This document shows, one piece after another, positions 1 through 9,323 of a stretch of DNA of 64,000 nucleotides (position 1 is its first letter; each line of letters starts with the position of its first letter). The notes beneath the pieces are model-generated. The model searched no databases. It worked only from the letters and a program-made list of their open reading frames with translations, and was not told the origin of the DNA. Made by a program: the position numbers and the translations under genes. The stretch comes from Citrobacter sp. JGM124 (GTDB taxonomy: Bacteria; Pseudomonadota; Gammaproteobacteria; Enterobacterales; Enterobacteriaceae). Location: the NCBI RefSeq assembly GCF_018257795.1, contig NZ_JAERJD010000005.1, positions 248,001 to 312,000 of the forward strand, written 5' to 3'.

Positions 1-816
1 CAGATGGTACTGGCGCAGTAACTGGTAAGTAGGGTAACCATAACCCGCTTGCAGTAGTTTAAGTGATTCTTCATACAAGCGAGCGGCAGGAACATCGTTG
101 ATCAGGCTCGCGAGGTGTGCGATGGGCTCACCGGTCTCCGGGCTGATGGTCATATTCAACTTAGCAGCAAAGCGCACTGCGCGTAACATACGTACCGGGT
201 CTTCACGGTAGCGGGTTTCAGGCGTACCAATCAGGCGAATAATGCCCTGGTTAAGGTCAGACAGCCCACCCACGTAATCACGCACGGTAAAGTCAGCCAC
301 ACTGTAATAGAGGCTGTTGATGGTGAAGTCACGGCGCTGGGCATCTTCTTCGATTGAACCAAAGATATTATCCCGCAGCAACATGCCATTCTCACCACGC
401 TGAGAAACTTGGCGATCTTCGGAGGGTTGCTCTTCATGGTGACCACGAAAGGTCGCAACTTCAATGATCTCTGGCCCAAACATAATGTGTGCCAGGCGAA
501 AACGACGGCCGACCAGGCGACAGTTACGGAACAGTTTACGGACTTGTTCAGGCGTAGCATTGGTCGTCACATCGAAATCTTTTGGTTTTGTACCCAGAAG
601 AAGGTCGCGGACACCGCCCCCCACCAGATAAGCTTCATAACCGGCCTTATTCAGGCGGTAGAGCACCTTGAGGGCGTTTTCACTGATATCTTTGCGAGAA
701 ATAGCGTGCTTGTCACGCGGAATGACCGTGATGTGCGGGAAAGTTTCACTCTCCTCGACCACGATATTATCGCGGTGAAGCACCTTGCGGCAAAAATTAG
801 CGACTCGGGTAAAAAT
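1..816 (-). CDS. pcnB: Poly(A) polymerase I (partial, C-terminus beyond left edge)
   Basis: Poly(A) polymerase adds 3' poly(A) tails to RNA and so speeds decay; in E. coli it also sets ColE1 plasmid copy number through RNA I. About 272 codons are present. The nucleotidyltransferase signature [12 protein letters not shown] followed by [16 protein letters not shown] is clear, then the RRDFT stretch of the class II polymerase core. The start chosen is an ATT codon at 816-814 (reading [13 protein letters not shown]), preceded by GAGG six bases upstream. No ATG lies in frame: the nearby ATG at 841 is out of frame, and a TTG at 837 has no ribosome-binding site. E. coli pcnB is known to start at AUU at the same place. 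It lies downstream of gluQRS on the same strand. Confidence 0.95.
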   Translation of the reverse strand, partial: MFTRVANFCRKVLHRDNIVVEESETFPHITVIPRDKHAISRKDISENALKVLYRLNKAGYEAYLVGGGVRDLLLGTKPKDFDVTTNATPEQVRKLFRNCRLVGRRFRLAHIMFGPEIIEVATFRGHHEEQPSEDRQVSQRGENGMLLRDNIFGSIEEDAQRRDFTINSLYYSVADFTVRDYVGGLSDLNQGIIRLIGTPETRYREDPVRMLRAVRFAAKLNMTISPETGEPIAHLASLINDVPAARLYEESLKLLQAGYGYPTYQLLRQYHL

Positions 817-892
817 AGTCCACCTCGGTAATGTCAATCATGGGTACAAAAAAATAGCGGCTAATCATAGCCTGGTGTGGAGCATTTGAGAA

Positions 893-1756
893 TCATGGAT
901 TCACGGGTACACGTAATAGTGACCAATTATCCACGGCACTTCTCAGCAAACTTTCCAGGGATAAATCCGCCCAGTCATCTTCAACATCTTGATTTAAAAA
1001 ACCTAATGCTTCAACAATTATCGGTCGCGGATCCCCCTGGGATAACGCCGGAGCATGATTTTGCTTAGATAATTTATCTCCCTGTGAATTCAGTGCCAGC
1101 GGCAAGTGAATATAGGAAGGGATCTGCCAGCCAAACTGTTGGTATAACGAAATTTGTCGCACTGTGGGTTCAATTAAATCTGCACCACGGACAATTTCAC
1201 TAACCCTCTGAAAATGATCATCCACTACTACGGCCAGGTTATAAGCAAATAAACCATCGCGGCGGTGAATAATAAAATCCTCCCTGGCTAAAGCGGTATC
1301 GGCATATAGCGTGCCGCGGAGCTGGTCTGTGAATTCCAGTACTGGATTTCGTTGCATAAAGCGAACCGCAGCCTTGTCAGAACCATGATGGCGGGTGCGG
1401 CAAACACCGTCATAGATCCCCCCCAGGGTCTGAATACGTCGGCGAGTGCAGGTACAGTAATAACTTAACCCCGCCTGCTGCAAAATATACAGAGCCTCGC
1501 GGTAGGCCTCATGGCGTTGTGATTGCCACAAGATACTGCCGTCCCAGTGTAAACCATAGTGTTCCAGTTGTTGTAAAATCATACTGGCGGCACCCGGGAC
1601 TTCCCTCGGGGGATCAATATCCTCCATGCGCACTAGCCACTGGCCTTTTTGGGAACGAGCTTGCAGATAGCTGCCGAGTGCGGCAACCAAAGAACCAAAA
1701 TGCAAAGCACCAGAAGGTGAGGGAGCGAAACGGCCGATATAATCTTGAATAGGCAT
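893..1756 (-). CDS. gluQ: Glutamyl-Q tRNA(Asp) synthetase
   Basis: A truncated paralogue of glutamyl-tRNA synthetase that attaches glutamate to the queuosine base of tRNA(Asp) rather than to its 3' end. The HIGH-like motif (SGALHFGS) is near the N-terminus, a CxC...Y...C zinc-site segment (YYCTCTRRR...YDGVC) follows, and the KMSKS-like motif is DKLSKQN. The anticodon-binding domain is absent, as expected for the family. The start is taken at M of [16 protein letters not shown], which matches E. coli and gives 287 residues. An in-frame start 26 codons upstream (1834) also exists, and neither has a convincing ribosome-binding site. It sits between dksA and pcnB, the usual E. coli order. Confidence 0.94.
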   Translation of the reverse strand: MPIQDYIGRFAPSPSGALHFGSLVAALGSYLQARSQKGQWLVRMEDIDPPREVPGAASMILQQLEHYGLHWDGSILWQSQRHEAYREALYILQQAGLSYYCTCTRRRIQTLGGIYDGVCRTRHHGSDKAAVRFMQRNPVLEFTDQLRGTLYADTALAREDFIIHRRDGLFAYNLAVVVDDHFQRVSEIVRGADLIEPTVRQISLYQQFGWQIPSYIHLPLALNSQGDKLSKQNHAPALSQGDPRPIIVEALGFLNQDVEDDWADLSLESLLRSAVDNWSLLRVPVNP

Positions 1757-1883
1757 GTTTGGGCTAATGGAACCACAGATTTTTAACAGACATCCCGGCG
1801 TGAAGAACCCACCAGAATCTCTGGATTGGATCATACAATGTGATAACTCACGACCTGTCGTAACAGGCTATCAGTCATAACAA

Positions 1884-1907
1884 GAGGGGAAAAATATTTT
1901 CCCCTCT
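1884..1907 (-). terminator. Hairpin between dksA and gluQRS
   Basis: GAGGGGAAAA and TTTTCCCCTC form an almost perfect inverted repeat between the dksA stop and the gluQRS start. The stem itself carries the A/T run. It probably attenuates or terminates dksA transcription; function is inferred only from position and shape. Confidence 0.5.
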
Positions 1908-1958
1908 GTTACCGGTAAGGATGAGATTTCCCCCAACCTTGGCTGCTGGCACGGGGTA

Positions 1959-2414
1959 TCAACCTGTCATCTGCTTTTCACGGATTTCAGCCAGGGTTTT
2001 ACAGTCAATGCACAGATCCGCTGTTGGACGAGCCTCAAGACGACGAATGCCAATTTCAACGCCACAGGACTCACAGTAGCCGAAATCTTCGTCTTCTACT
2101 TTTTTCAGCGTTTTTTCAATCTTCTTGATCAATTTACGTTCGCGATCACGGTTACGCAATTCAAGGCTGAATTCCTCTTCCTGAGCGGCACGGTCCACCG
2201 GATCCGGGAAGTTAGCGGCTTCATCCTGCATATGCGAAACAGTACGGTTAACCTCATCCATGAGCTGTGAGCGCCAGGCTTCAAGAATACGTTTGAAGTG
2301 CGACAGCTGGGCTTCGTTCATATACTCTTCACCCGGCTTCTCTTGGTATGGCTCCACCCCAGCGATGGCGAGAATACTCAGGGACGATGTCTTACGCTTT
2401 TGCCCTTCTTGCAT
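1959..2414 (-). CDS. dksA: RNA polymerase-binding transcription factor DksA
   Basis: DksA binds the RNA polymerase secondary channel and works with ppGpp to repress rRNA and ribosomal-protein promoters and activate amino-acid synthesis genes. The 151-residue protein is nearly identical to E. coli DksA: coiled-coil with the tip DxxDxA residues ([13 protein letters not shown]), and the C4 zinc finger CESCG...CIDCK near the C-terminus. The start [11 protein letters not shown] is chosen because AAGGAG lies seven bases upstream; the open frame continues 29 codons further upstream without a good site. It is first of the dksA-gluQRS-pcnB series on this strand. Confidence 0.98.
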   Translation of the reverse strand: MQEGQKRKTSSLSILAIAGVEPYQEKPGEEYMNEAQLSHFKRILEAWRSQLMDEVNRTVSHMQDEAANFPDPVDRAAQEEEFSLELRNRDRERKLIKKIEKTLKKVEDEDFGYCESCGVEIGIRRLEARPTADLCIDCKTLAEIREKQMTG

Positions 2415-2598
2415 GTTTTTTCTCCTTGACACGCACTTATCGAACCCCTGTTGGGGTAAAATCAGGCCGCTATAAATAGCAGAACCTCTCCACGATGGCA
2501 ATTATATAAACCTGTCTCTTGACAATCGTATGAAGAAACGCCTACCTGCAAAAAACAATGATAAATAAAGTGCTATACCTTCGATCTATTATAAAACA

Positions 2599-3306
2599 TT
2601 ACGTTAAATAAACTGGTAACGGCGTAGTTAGAGTCATATGTGTGGTAGAAAGTTCGGCTTTTAATGCAATAATTTCTACGCCACATTGCTGTGCCTCTGT
2701 TAATAATTGTGCATATTTTGTGTCGATATGACGGGCGGGTGAGACGCAAGTAATGGCTGAGTGCAGCACAGCAAACAACAACACGGCTCGTTCTCCCTGC
2801 TGGACGACATTAATTAACTCTCTTAAATGTTTTTGTCCACGTAAACTCACCGCATCAGGGAAAAAACCCTGGCCCTGGTTCGATAGTGTGACCGATTTCA
2901 CTTCTATAAAACAGTTCACTTTACCAGTCGCACTCAGCATAAAATCAATACGGCTGCCTTCACTACCGTATTTCACCTCACTACGGCACTCACTGTAATG
3001 GGCGAGAGAGGGGGGCGGCGAGGTAAGTAATCGTTCTTTTACTAACTGGTTAGCGCGTAACGTATTGACACAAATCATCTCTCCATGCTGTGTTTCAGTT
3101 AACTCCCAGCTATGAGGATATTTACGTTTCAGGTTATCTGAAGTGGAGTACCAGACGGTATCTCCAGGAGTGGCGCAGCCTGTCATGGCCCCGGTATTGG
3201 GGCAATGCAGAGTGATAACCTCTCCTTGTGCAGTGGTAACATCCGCCAAAAAACGTTTGTAACGCTTAATAAGAACGGCTGATTGTAACGGTGGGATAAA
3301 CTCCAT
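2599..3306 (-). CDS. sfsA: DNA/RNA nuclease SfsA (sugar fermentation stimulation protein)
   Basis: About 235 residues, colinear with E. coli SfsA. It begins MEFIPPLQ and contains the family segment [17 protein letters not shown]. Later come SRIDFML and IEVKSVTL, which fit a PD-(D/E)xK nuclease core (D, then ExK). SfsA was first described as a DNA-binding protein stimulating maltose metabolism; the nuclease assignment is a family-level inference. An alternative start four codons upstream (3318) is possible, and neither has a clear ribosome-binding site. It lies between thpR and dksA, as in E. coli. Confidence 0.93.
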   Translation of the reverse strand: MEFIPPLQSAVLIKRYKRFLADVTTAQGEVITLHCPNTGAMTGCATPGDTVWYSTSDNLKRKYPHSWELTETQHGEMICVNTLRANQLVKERLLTSPPPSLAHYSECRSEVKYGSEGSRIDFMLSATGKVNCFIEVKSVTLSNQGQGFFPDAVSLRGQKHLRELINVVQQGERAVLLFAVLHSAITCVSPARHIDTKYAQLLTEAQQCGVEIIALKAELSTTHMTLTTPLPVYLT

Positions 3307-3421
3307 CCTCGGGTCCATAGGGTTGCAAAGAGGCGTACAACAGGGTGTCTCTCTTTGTGTGGTTAATCGTCGAAAATCAGTTTATTGATCGCCCTGATAA
3401 TCCCGTTAGCTTAATCGTTAA

Positions 3422-3961
3422 TCACGTTCGGCTATCAGATAATGGCCATTTTTCCAGTACTCGGTACTCGGTTTGTCCTTTTTTAAATATTGATGCATAG
3501 AGTGCAAATTCATTAACAGGGAATGACCAGCCAAAACCCGGTGGCGGCAATGCCACAGGCTGACTGGCATTACGATACAGGGTTATATGGGGGTGAAAAG
3601 GCAGCGGTGCCTGATAGCAGCCACTGCGTGCCGCCTGGGCTCGTAGCATATCCGCCAACTGCAATAGCCCCCTGGGGGCATGCCGTGGCCCGACCCATAC
3701 CACCCCTGAGCGTAGCCATTGTCCGGCATCATCCAGCCGTAGTGTAAAAGCGGGCTGGGCAATACGTCCCGCTAACTGGGAAAGCGCTTTCTGTTTATCT
3801 GCGGATACTTCCCCCAAAAATGCGAGAGTCAGGTGTAAGTGGGACTGGACAACGGGGCGTCCGGCGGACTGGGAAAAATGGGCTGCACGCCAGGAAATAA
3901 GCCCCGACTGGATCGATTCGGGCAGGGCAAGGGCAAAAAACAGGCGACGCGTTTCGGCCAT
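3422..3961 (-). CDS. thpR: RNA 2',3'-cyclic phosphodiesterase / 2'-5' RNA ligase
   Basis: A 179-residue member of the 2H phosphoesterase superfamily. The two catalytic HxT/Sx motifs are present: HLTL in LHLTLAFLGEV and HITL in FHPHITLYRNA. The family hydrolyses 2',3'-cyclic phosphates to 2'-phosphates and can reversibly join RNA by a 2'-5' bond in vitro. Length agrees with E. coli ThpR (LigT). It is divergent from hrpB, sharing a 70-bp upstream gap, the standard enteric arrangement. Confidence 0.93.
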   Translation of the reverse strand: MAETRRLFFALALPESIQSGLISWRAAHFSQSAGRPVVQSHLHLTLAFLGEVSADKQKALSQLAGRIAQPAFTLRLDDAGQWLRSGVVWVGPRHAPRGLLQLADMLRAQAARSGCYQAPLPFHPHITLYRNASQPVALPPPGFGWSFPVNEFALYASIFKKGQTEYRVLEKWPLSDSRT

Positions 3962-4031
3962 GGTTATCTCTCTGTTGTGAATGACTGATGCTACAATGCA
4001 TGCTTTAGAATATTAACCTCTGGAGCCGTTT

Positions 4032-6467
4032 GTGTCGTCATTACCGGTTGCTGCTGTTTTGCCCGAGTTGCTTGACGCACTTGCCTCTGCCCCGCAAGTG
4101 TTGTTGATTGCCCCTACAGGTGCCGGGAAATCGACTTGGTTACCCCTGCAATTGCTCGCCCAGGGTATGGGTAACGGCCGTATTTTGCTACTTGAACCTC
4201 GTCGCCTTGCCGCGCGCAGCGTTGCTCAACGGCTGGCGGAATTATCAGGAAAAAAGCTGGGGGAGACGGTGGGCTACCGAATGCGTGCGGACAGTTGCAT
4301 TGGACGGGATACCCGGCTGGAAGTGGTAACCGAGGGAATCTTAACGCGCCTGATTCAGCAAGACCCGGAGCTTAACGGGATTGACCTGGTCATCCTTGAT
4401 GAATTCCATGAACGTAGCCTGCAGGCTGATTTAGCCCTGGCCCTGTTGCTGGATGTGCAGGCTGGCCTGCGGGAAGATTTAAAGATCCTGATAATGTCAG
4501 CAACCCTGGATGACAATCGCCTGCAGCAGCGTTTGCCGCTAGCCCCGGTCATTGTGTCACAAGGGCGTAGCTTTCCGGTTGAACGTCGTTATAATCCGCT
4601 GCCCGCACATCAACGCTTTGATGATGCCGTCGCCCAGGCGGTATCAGCCTTACTGCGTGAAGAACAGGGTTCATTACTCTTGTTTCTGCCCGGGGTCAGT
4701 GAGATCAAACGTGTTCAACAGCAGTTAACGGGGCGGATCGCGGACGATGTCATATTATGCCCACTCTATGGCGCACTTTCCCTGGTGGAACAGCGCCAGG
4801 CAATACTCCCACCACCGGGAGCAAAACGGAAAGTGGTGCTGGCAACCAATATTGCCGAAACGAGCCTGACGATTGAAGGTATCCGTTTAGTGGTTGACTG
4901 CGGCCTTGAGCGAAGTGTTCGTTTTGACCCCAATACGGGGTTGACGCGTCTGGTGACACAACGCATCAGTCAGGCCTCAATGACGCAACGCGCGGGGCGG
5001 GCAGGGCGTCTGGAGCCGGGTATTTGTCTGCATTTGATCAGTGCAGAACAGGCTGAAAGAGCCAGTGCGCAAAGTAGCCCGGAAATTCTTAATAGCGATC
5101 TTTCCAGCATGCAGTTGGATCTACTCCAGTGGGGATGTCACGATATTAACCAACTGACGTGGCTTGATCTACCGCCGGCAGTCAATCTGGCCCAGGCCCG
5201 GCAAATGTTGCACCAGTTAGGTGCCGTTGATGATAAACAGCGGCTGACCCACATGGGGCAACGGATGGCGCAGACTGGCAGCGATCCTCGTTTAGCCAGC
5301 TTGCTGGTTGCGGCGAAAGGGGCCGATCAACAAGCTAGCGCAGCGCGGTTAGTGGCGCTGCTTGAAGATCCTCCCCGGGTTACCGGCGCGGGTGATCTGA
5401 GATCACTTTTCGACAATCCTTCCAGCGCCGTGCGTCAACGTGCCAGTCAGTTACTTAAACGGCTAAAGGGCGAAGCAGGCAAGGTAAACCTGAGCTGTGT
5501 GATGCCACTGCTGGCCCAGGCTTTTCCGGACAGAATTGCCCGCAGGCGTAATCATACCGGACGTTATCAGTTAGCGAATGGCATGGGGGCCATGCTGGAT
5601 GAAGAGGATGCGTTGACTCGCTATGAATGGTTGATTGCCCCATTATTATTGCAAGGCAATGCCTCGCCTGATGCGCGAATTCTGTTGGCATTACCGATAG
5701 ACATTGAAGCTTTGACGGCACAATGCCCAGCCCTGATCGTGACGGATAATTCGGTAGAGTGGCATGAGGCCCATGGTGCTTTAAAAGCCTTGCAACGACG
5801 TAAGATCGGCAAGTTAATTATCAGTGTTCAGCAGCGGGAAAAACCTTCTGAGGCTGAAATGCAACAAGCGATTCTTAATGGTATTCGTGATAAAGGGCTG
5901 GGGTGCTTAACCTGGTCGGCTGGAGCGGGACAACTGCGCGTTCGTCTGGCTTGTGCTGCCCGCTGGTTACCTGAGCTTGACTGGCCCCCAGTAGATGATG
6001 AGGCATTACTGGCTGGTCTGGATACTTGGTTACTGCCAGAGATGCACGGAATATATTCACTGAGCGGTTTGAAAAAAATTGATTTACATAAAGCGTTAAA
6101 TCACTTACTCGACTGGCAGATGCGTCAGCGGCTGGATAGTGCGCTACCAACTTATTACACTGTGCCCACTGGCAGTCAGATTACTATTCGCTATAGTGTG
6201 GATAATCCTCCTGTACTGGCGGTGAGGATGCAGGAGATGTTCGGTGAATCCCAAACACCTTGTATCGCAGAAGGGCGAGTGCCATTAGTTCTTGAATTAT
6301 TATCGCCTGCACAGCGACCACTACAGATCACAAGGGATCTGACAGCTTTCTGGCAAGGGGCCTATCGCGAAGTACAAAAAGAGATGAAAGGGCGTTATCC
6401 CAAACATGTCTGGCCAGATGATCCCGCCCAGGCACTACCTACGCGACGTACTAAAAAGTACTCGTGA
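4032..6467 (+). CDS. hrpB: ATP-dependent RNA helicase HrpB
   Basis: A DEAH/RHA-type helicase of 811 residues, colinear with E. coli HrpB. Motif I APTGAGKST is at residues 27-35, motif II is DEFH (about 123-126), motif III MSAT, then TNIAETSLTIEG and QRAGRAGR of the second RecA domain. The C-terminus ends RRTKKYS, matching E. coli. The start is GTG, with TGGAG about eight bases upstream. The cellular substrate of HrpB is not well defined. It precedes mrcB on the same strand. Confidence 0.97.
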   Translation: MSSLPVAAVLPELLDALASAPQVLLIAPTGAGKSTWLPLQLLAQGMGNGRILLLEPRRLAARSVAQRLAELSGKKLGETVGYRMRADSCIGRDTRLEVVTEGILTRLIQQDPELNGIDLVILDEFHERSLQADLALALLLDVQAGLREDLKILIMSATLDDNRLQQRLPLAPVIVSQGRSFPVERRYNPLPAHQRFDDAVAQAVSALLREEQGSLLLFLPGVSEIKRVQQQLTGRIADDVILCPLYGALSLVEQRQAILPPPGAKRKVVLATNIAETSLTIEGIRLVVDCGLERSVRFDPNTGLTRLVTQRISQASMTQRAGRAGRLEPGICLHLISAEQAERASAQSSPEILNSDLSSMQLDLLQWGCHDINQLTWLDLPPAVNLAQARQMLHQLGAVDDKQRLTHMGQRMAQTGSDPRLASLLVAAKGADQQASAARLVALLEDPPRVTGAGDLRSLFDNPSSAVRQRASQLLKRLKGEAGKVNLSCVMPLLAQAFPDRIARRRNHTGRYQLANGMGAMLDEEDALTRYEWLIAPLLLQGNASPDARILLALPIDIEALTAQCPALIVTDNSVEWHEAHGALKALQRRKIGKLIISVQQREKPSEAEMQQAILNGIRDKGLGCLTWSAGAGQLRVRLACAARWLPELDWPPVDDEALLAGLDTWLLPEMHGIYSLSGLKKIDLHKALNHLLDWQMRQRLDSALPTYYTVPTGSQITIRYSVDNPPVLAVRMQEMFGESQTPCIAEGRVPLVLELLSPAQRPLQITRDLTAFWQGAYREVQKEMKGRYPKHVWPDDPAQALPTRRTKKYS

Positions 6468-6549
6468 CTTTTGAGAAATATCTTCTTTCGCAGATGGCGA
6501 GAGAATGGAGAATCAGGCCGCGGTGCCTGAAATTTTGTGGAGATAAATA

Positions 6550-9072
6550 ATGGCGGGGAATGACCGCGAGCCTATTGCTCGCAAAGGAAAATCAACGCAT
6601 TTGGCAAAAAGTAAGGCCAAAAATTCTCGACTCTCGGACGAAGATTACAAGGATGATGATTACGATGACGGCTATGAGGACGAGGAATCGATGCCACCAG
6701 TAAAAAAGAGAAAGACCAAAGGGCCAGTGTCTAAAAAATATCGCTTACTGAAGTTCCTGATAAAGCTATTTATTCTGTTTCTGGTATTAATGGCCATCTA
6801 TGGCGTTTATCTCGACCAGCAAATTCGTAGCCGTATTGACGGTAAAGTCTGGCAGTTACCTGCGGCAGTATACGGGCGTATGGTCAATCTTGAACCGGAT
6901 ATGCCATACAGCAAAGCGGAAATGGTGAAGCTACTGGAGGCGACGCAGTATCGGCAGGTTACCCGTATGACACGCCCGGGTGAATTTACCGTGCAGGCTA
7001 ACTCTATTGAAATGATCCGTCGTCCGTTTGATTTTCCTGACGGCAAAGAGGGGCAAATTCGCGCCAAACTCCTGTTCAGTGGAAATCATCTGGAATCTAT
7101 CCAGAATATGGATAACAACCGTAGTTTTGGTCTGTTTCGCCTTGATCCGCGCCTGATTACTATGCTCTCGTCATCAAACGGTGAGCAGCGTCTGTTCGTT
7201 CAGCGCTCAGATTTCCCGGACTTACTGGTTGATACGCTGATCGCGACGGAAGATCGCCACTTTTATCAGCATGATGGCATTAGTCTCTACTCCATTGGTC
7301 GTGCAGTGGTGGCTAACCTGACGGCAGGGCGTGCCGTACAGGGGGGCAGCACCCTGACCCAACAGTTAGTAAAAAACCTGTTTTTAACCAATCAGCGCAC
7401 CTTGTGGCGTAAAGCCAATGAAGCCTATATGGCTATCATCATGGATGCCCGCTATAGCAAAGATCGCATTCTTGAACTCTATTTGAATGAGGTCTATCTC
7501 GGTCAGAGTGGGGATGAGCAAATTCGCGGCTTCCCTCTGGCGAGTCTCTACTATTTCGGTCGCCCGGTGGATGAGCTGAGTCTTGATCAGCAAGCTCTGC
7601 TGGTGGGCATGGTGAAAGGGGCTTCGCTATATAACCCATGGCGTAACCCTAAACTGGCCCTGGAGCGCCGTAATGTTGTATTACGACTGCTGCAAGAGCA
7701 AAAGGTTATCGACCAGGAACTCTACGATATGTTAAGTGCACGCCCATTAGGGGTTCAGCCTCGTGGTGGCGTCATTTCTCCTCAGCCTGCTTTTATGCAA
7801 CTGGTACGTCAGGAGTTGCAGGCAAAACTGGGGGATAAAGTGAACGACCTTTCTGGCGTGAAAATCTTTACCACCTTTGATTCCGTTTCTCAGGATGCAG
7901 CAGAGAAAGCGGTGACTGAAGGGATCCCAGCACTGCGCGCCTCTCGCAAGCTTAATGATCTCGAAGCGGCAATGGTGATTGTTGACCGGATGAGTGGTGA
8001 AGTGCGCGCCATTGTGGGTGGGGCAGAACCGCAATATGCAGGGTTCAACCGTGCGTTACAGGCACGGCGTTCCATCGGGTCTCTGGCGAAGCCTGCGACT
8101 TATCTGACAGCATTAGGTCAGCCAGACCGATACCGCCTCAACACTTGGATTGCTGATGCCCCCCTGTCGATTCCTGTTTCGGGTGGGCAGGTCTGGTCAC
8201 CTCAGAATGATAACCGCCAGTTCAGTGGCCAAGTTATGTTGGTTGATGCACTAACACGTTCAATGAACGTGCCTACCGTGAACTTGGGTATGGCGCTCGG
8301 CCTGACGGCTGTCACTGATACCTGGATGAAGCTGGGAGTACCTAAAGAGCAGCTTAACCCGGTACCGGCAATGTTATTGGGGGCGCTGAACCTGACCCCC
8401 ATCGAAGTGGCTCAGGCATTTCAGAGCATTGGCAGCGGGGGGAATCGCGCCACGTTGTCAGCCTTACGCTCAGTGATTGCCGAAGACGGTAAAGTACTGT
8501 ATCAAAGCTTCCCACAGGCAGAACAAGCGGTTGCGCCTCAGGCAGCCTACCTGACGCTCTATACCATGCAGCAGGTTATTGATAAAGGCACCGGCCGAGT
8601 ACTGGGGGCAAAATATCCTAACCTGCATTTAGCGGGCAAAACGGGGACCACTAACAATAACGTGGATACATGGTTTGCCGGAATAGATGGAAAAGAGGTG
8701 GCTATTACGTGGGTTGGTCGTGATAACAATCAGCCAACCAAGCTCTATGGTGCCAGTGGGGCGATGTCCTTGTATCAGCGCTACCTGGCGAACCAGACAC
8801 CGATCCCACTGAATCTGACCGTGCCGGAGGATATTGTTGATATGGGTGTCGATACGGAGGGTAACTTCCAGTGCAGCACTAATGGCTATCGTGTGTTACC
8901 TGTCTGGACGACAAATCCCGAAGGTCTATGTCAGCAGAGTCAACAGGTGGACAGGGATCCGTTTAGTCAGGGGCAGTCACAGCCTCAGCAACAGCAACAG
9001 GCCCCAGTGGCAGGTTCAGAAAAAAGCGATGGAGTGGCTGGCTGGATTAAGGATATGTTCGGCAATAACTAA
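6550..9072 (+). CDS. mrcB: Bifunctional penicillin-binding protein 1b
   Basis: PBP1b polymerises glycan strands and crosslinks peptides in the periplasm. Its 840 residues have a charged acidic cytoplasmic tail (1-65), one membrane anchor (about 68-88), a UB2H-like region, and the GT51 domain with catalytic Glu234 in [12 protein letters not shown] and the [14 protein letters not shown] signature. The transpeptidase domain has active-site SLAK (Ser511), SMN and KTGT (Lys about 697). The C-terminus is Q-rich before a short WIKDMFGNN end. AGATAAATA precedes the ATG. A strong terminator follows. Confidence 0.98.
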   Translation: MAGNDREPIARKGKSTHLAKSKAKNSRLSDEDYKDDDYDDGYEDEESMPPVKKRKTKGPVSKKYRLLKFLIKLFILFLVLMAIYGVYLDQQIRSRIDGKVWQLPAAVYGRMVNLEPDMPYSKAEMVKLLEATQYRQVTRMTRPGEFTVQANSIEMIRRPFDFPDGKEGQIRAKLLFSGNHLESIQNMDNNRSFGLFRLDPRLITMLSSSNGEQRLFVQRSDFPDLLVDTLIATEDRHFYQHDGISLYSIGRAVVANLTAGRAVQGGSTLTQQLVKNLFLTNQRTLWRKANEAYMAIIMDARYSKDRILELYLNEVYLGQSGDEQIRGFPLASLYYFGRPVDELSLDQQALLVGMVKGASLYNPWRNPKLALERRNVVLRLLQEQKVIDQELYDMLSARPLGVQPRGGVISPQPAFMQLVRQELQAKLGDKVNDLSGVKIFTTFDSVSQDAAEKAVTEGIPALRASRKLNDLEAAMVIVDRMSGEVRAIVGGAEPQYAGFNRALQARRSIGSLAKPATYLTALGQPDRYRLNTWIADAPLSIPVSGGQVWSPQNDNRQFSGQVMLVDALTRSMNVPTVNLGMALGLTAVTDTWMKLGVPKEQLNPVPAMLLGALNLTPIEVAQAFQSIGSGGNRATLSALRSVIAEDGKVLYQSFPQAEQAVAPQAAYLTLYTMQQVIDKGTGRVLGAKYPNLHLAGKTGTTNNNVDTWFAGIDGKEVAITWVGRDNNQPTKLYGASGAMSLYQRYLANQTPIPLNLTVPEDIVDMGVDTEGNFQCSTNGYRVLPVWTTNPEGLCQQSQQVDRDPFSQGQSQPQQQQQAPVAGSEKSDGVAGWIKDMFGNN

Positions 9073-9095
9073 ATTCTGTCTGTGAAAAATACCAG

Positions 9096-9126
9096 GGCGA
9101 GTCAGCATAAGCGACTCGCCTTTTTT
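9096..9126 (+). terminator. Rho-independent terminator after mrcB
   Basis: GGCGAGTC (9096-9103) pairs with GACTCGCC (9113-9120) and is followed by a six-T run. Confidence 0.9.
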
Positions 9127-9269
9127 CATAAGATTTTCACACTGACTTATCTAAAATTCTATCCTTTCATTACGTTGAAATAACAAGAAGGCTTCAGCTC
9201 AAAAATGAAGTAATTTGGAGGGGGGGAAGCACTTGCCAACGACTTTTTTTCGTCTATTATCTCCAGCCT

Positions 9270-9300
9270 TGCTGGAATAATTATCGTTCGCTTTATTATT
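9270..9300 (+). promoter_or_regulatory. Possible Fur box upstream of fhuA
   Basis: The AT-rich stretch AATAATTATCGTT, then CTTTATTATT, resembles the Fur-regulated region ahead of E. coli fhuA. The match to the 19-bp consensus is imperfect, so the call rests mainly on position ahead of an iron-siderophore operon. Confidence 0.4.
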
Positions 9301-9323
9301 TGTCTTTTCATTAGGAATGTTTT

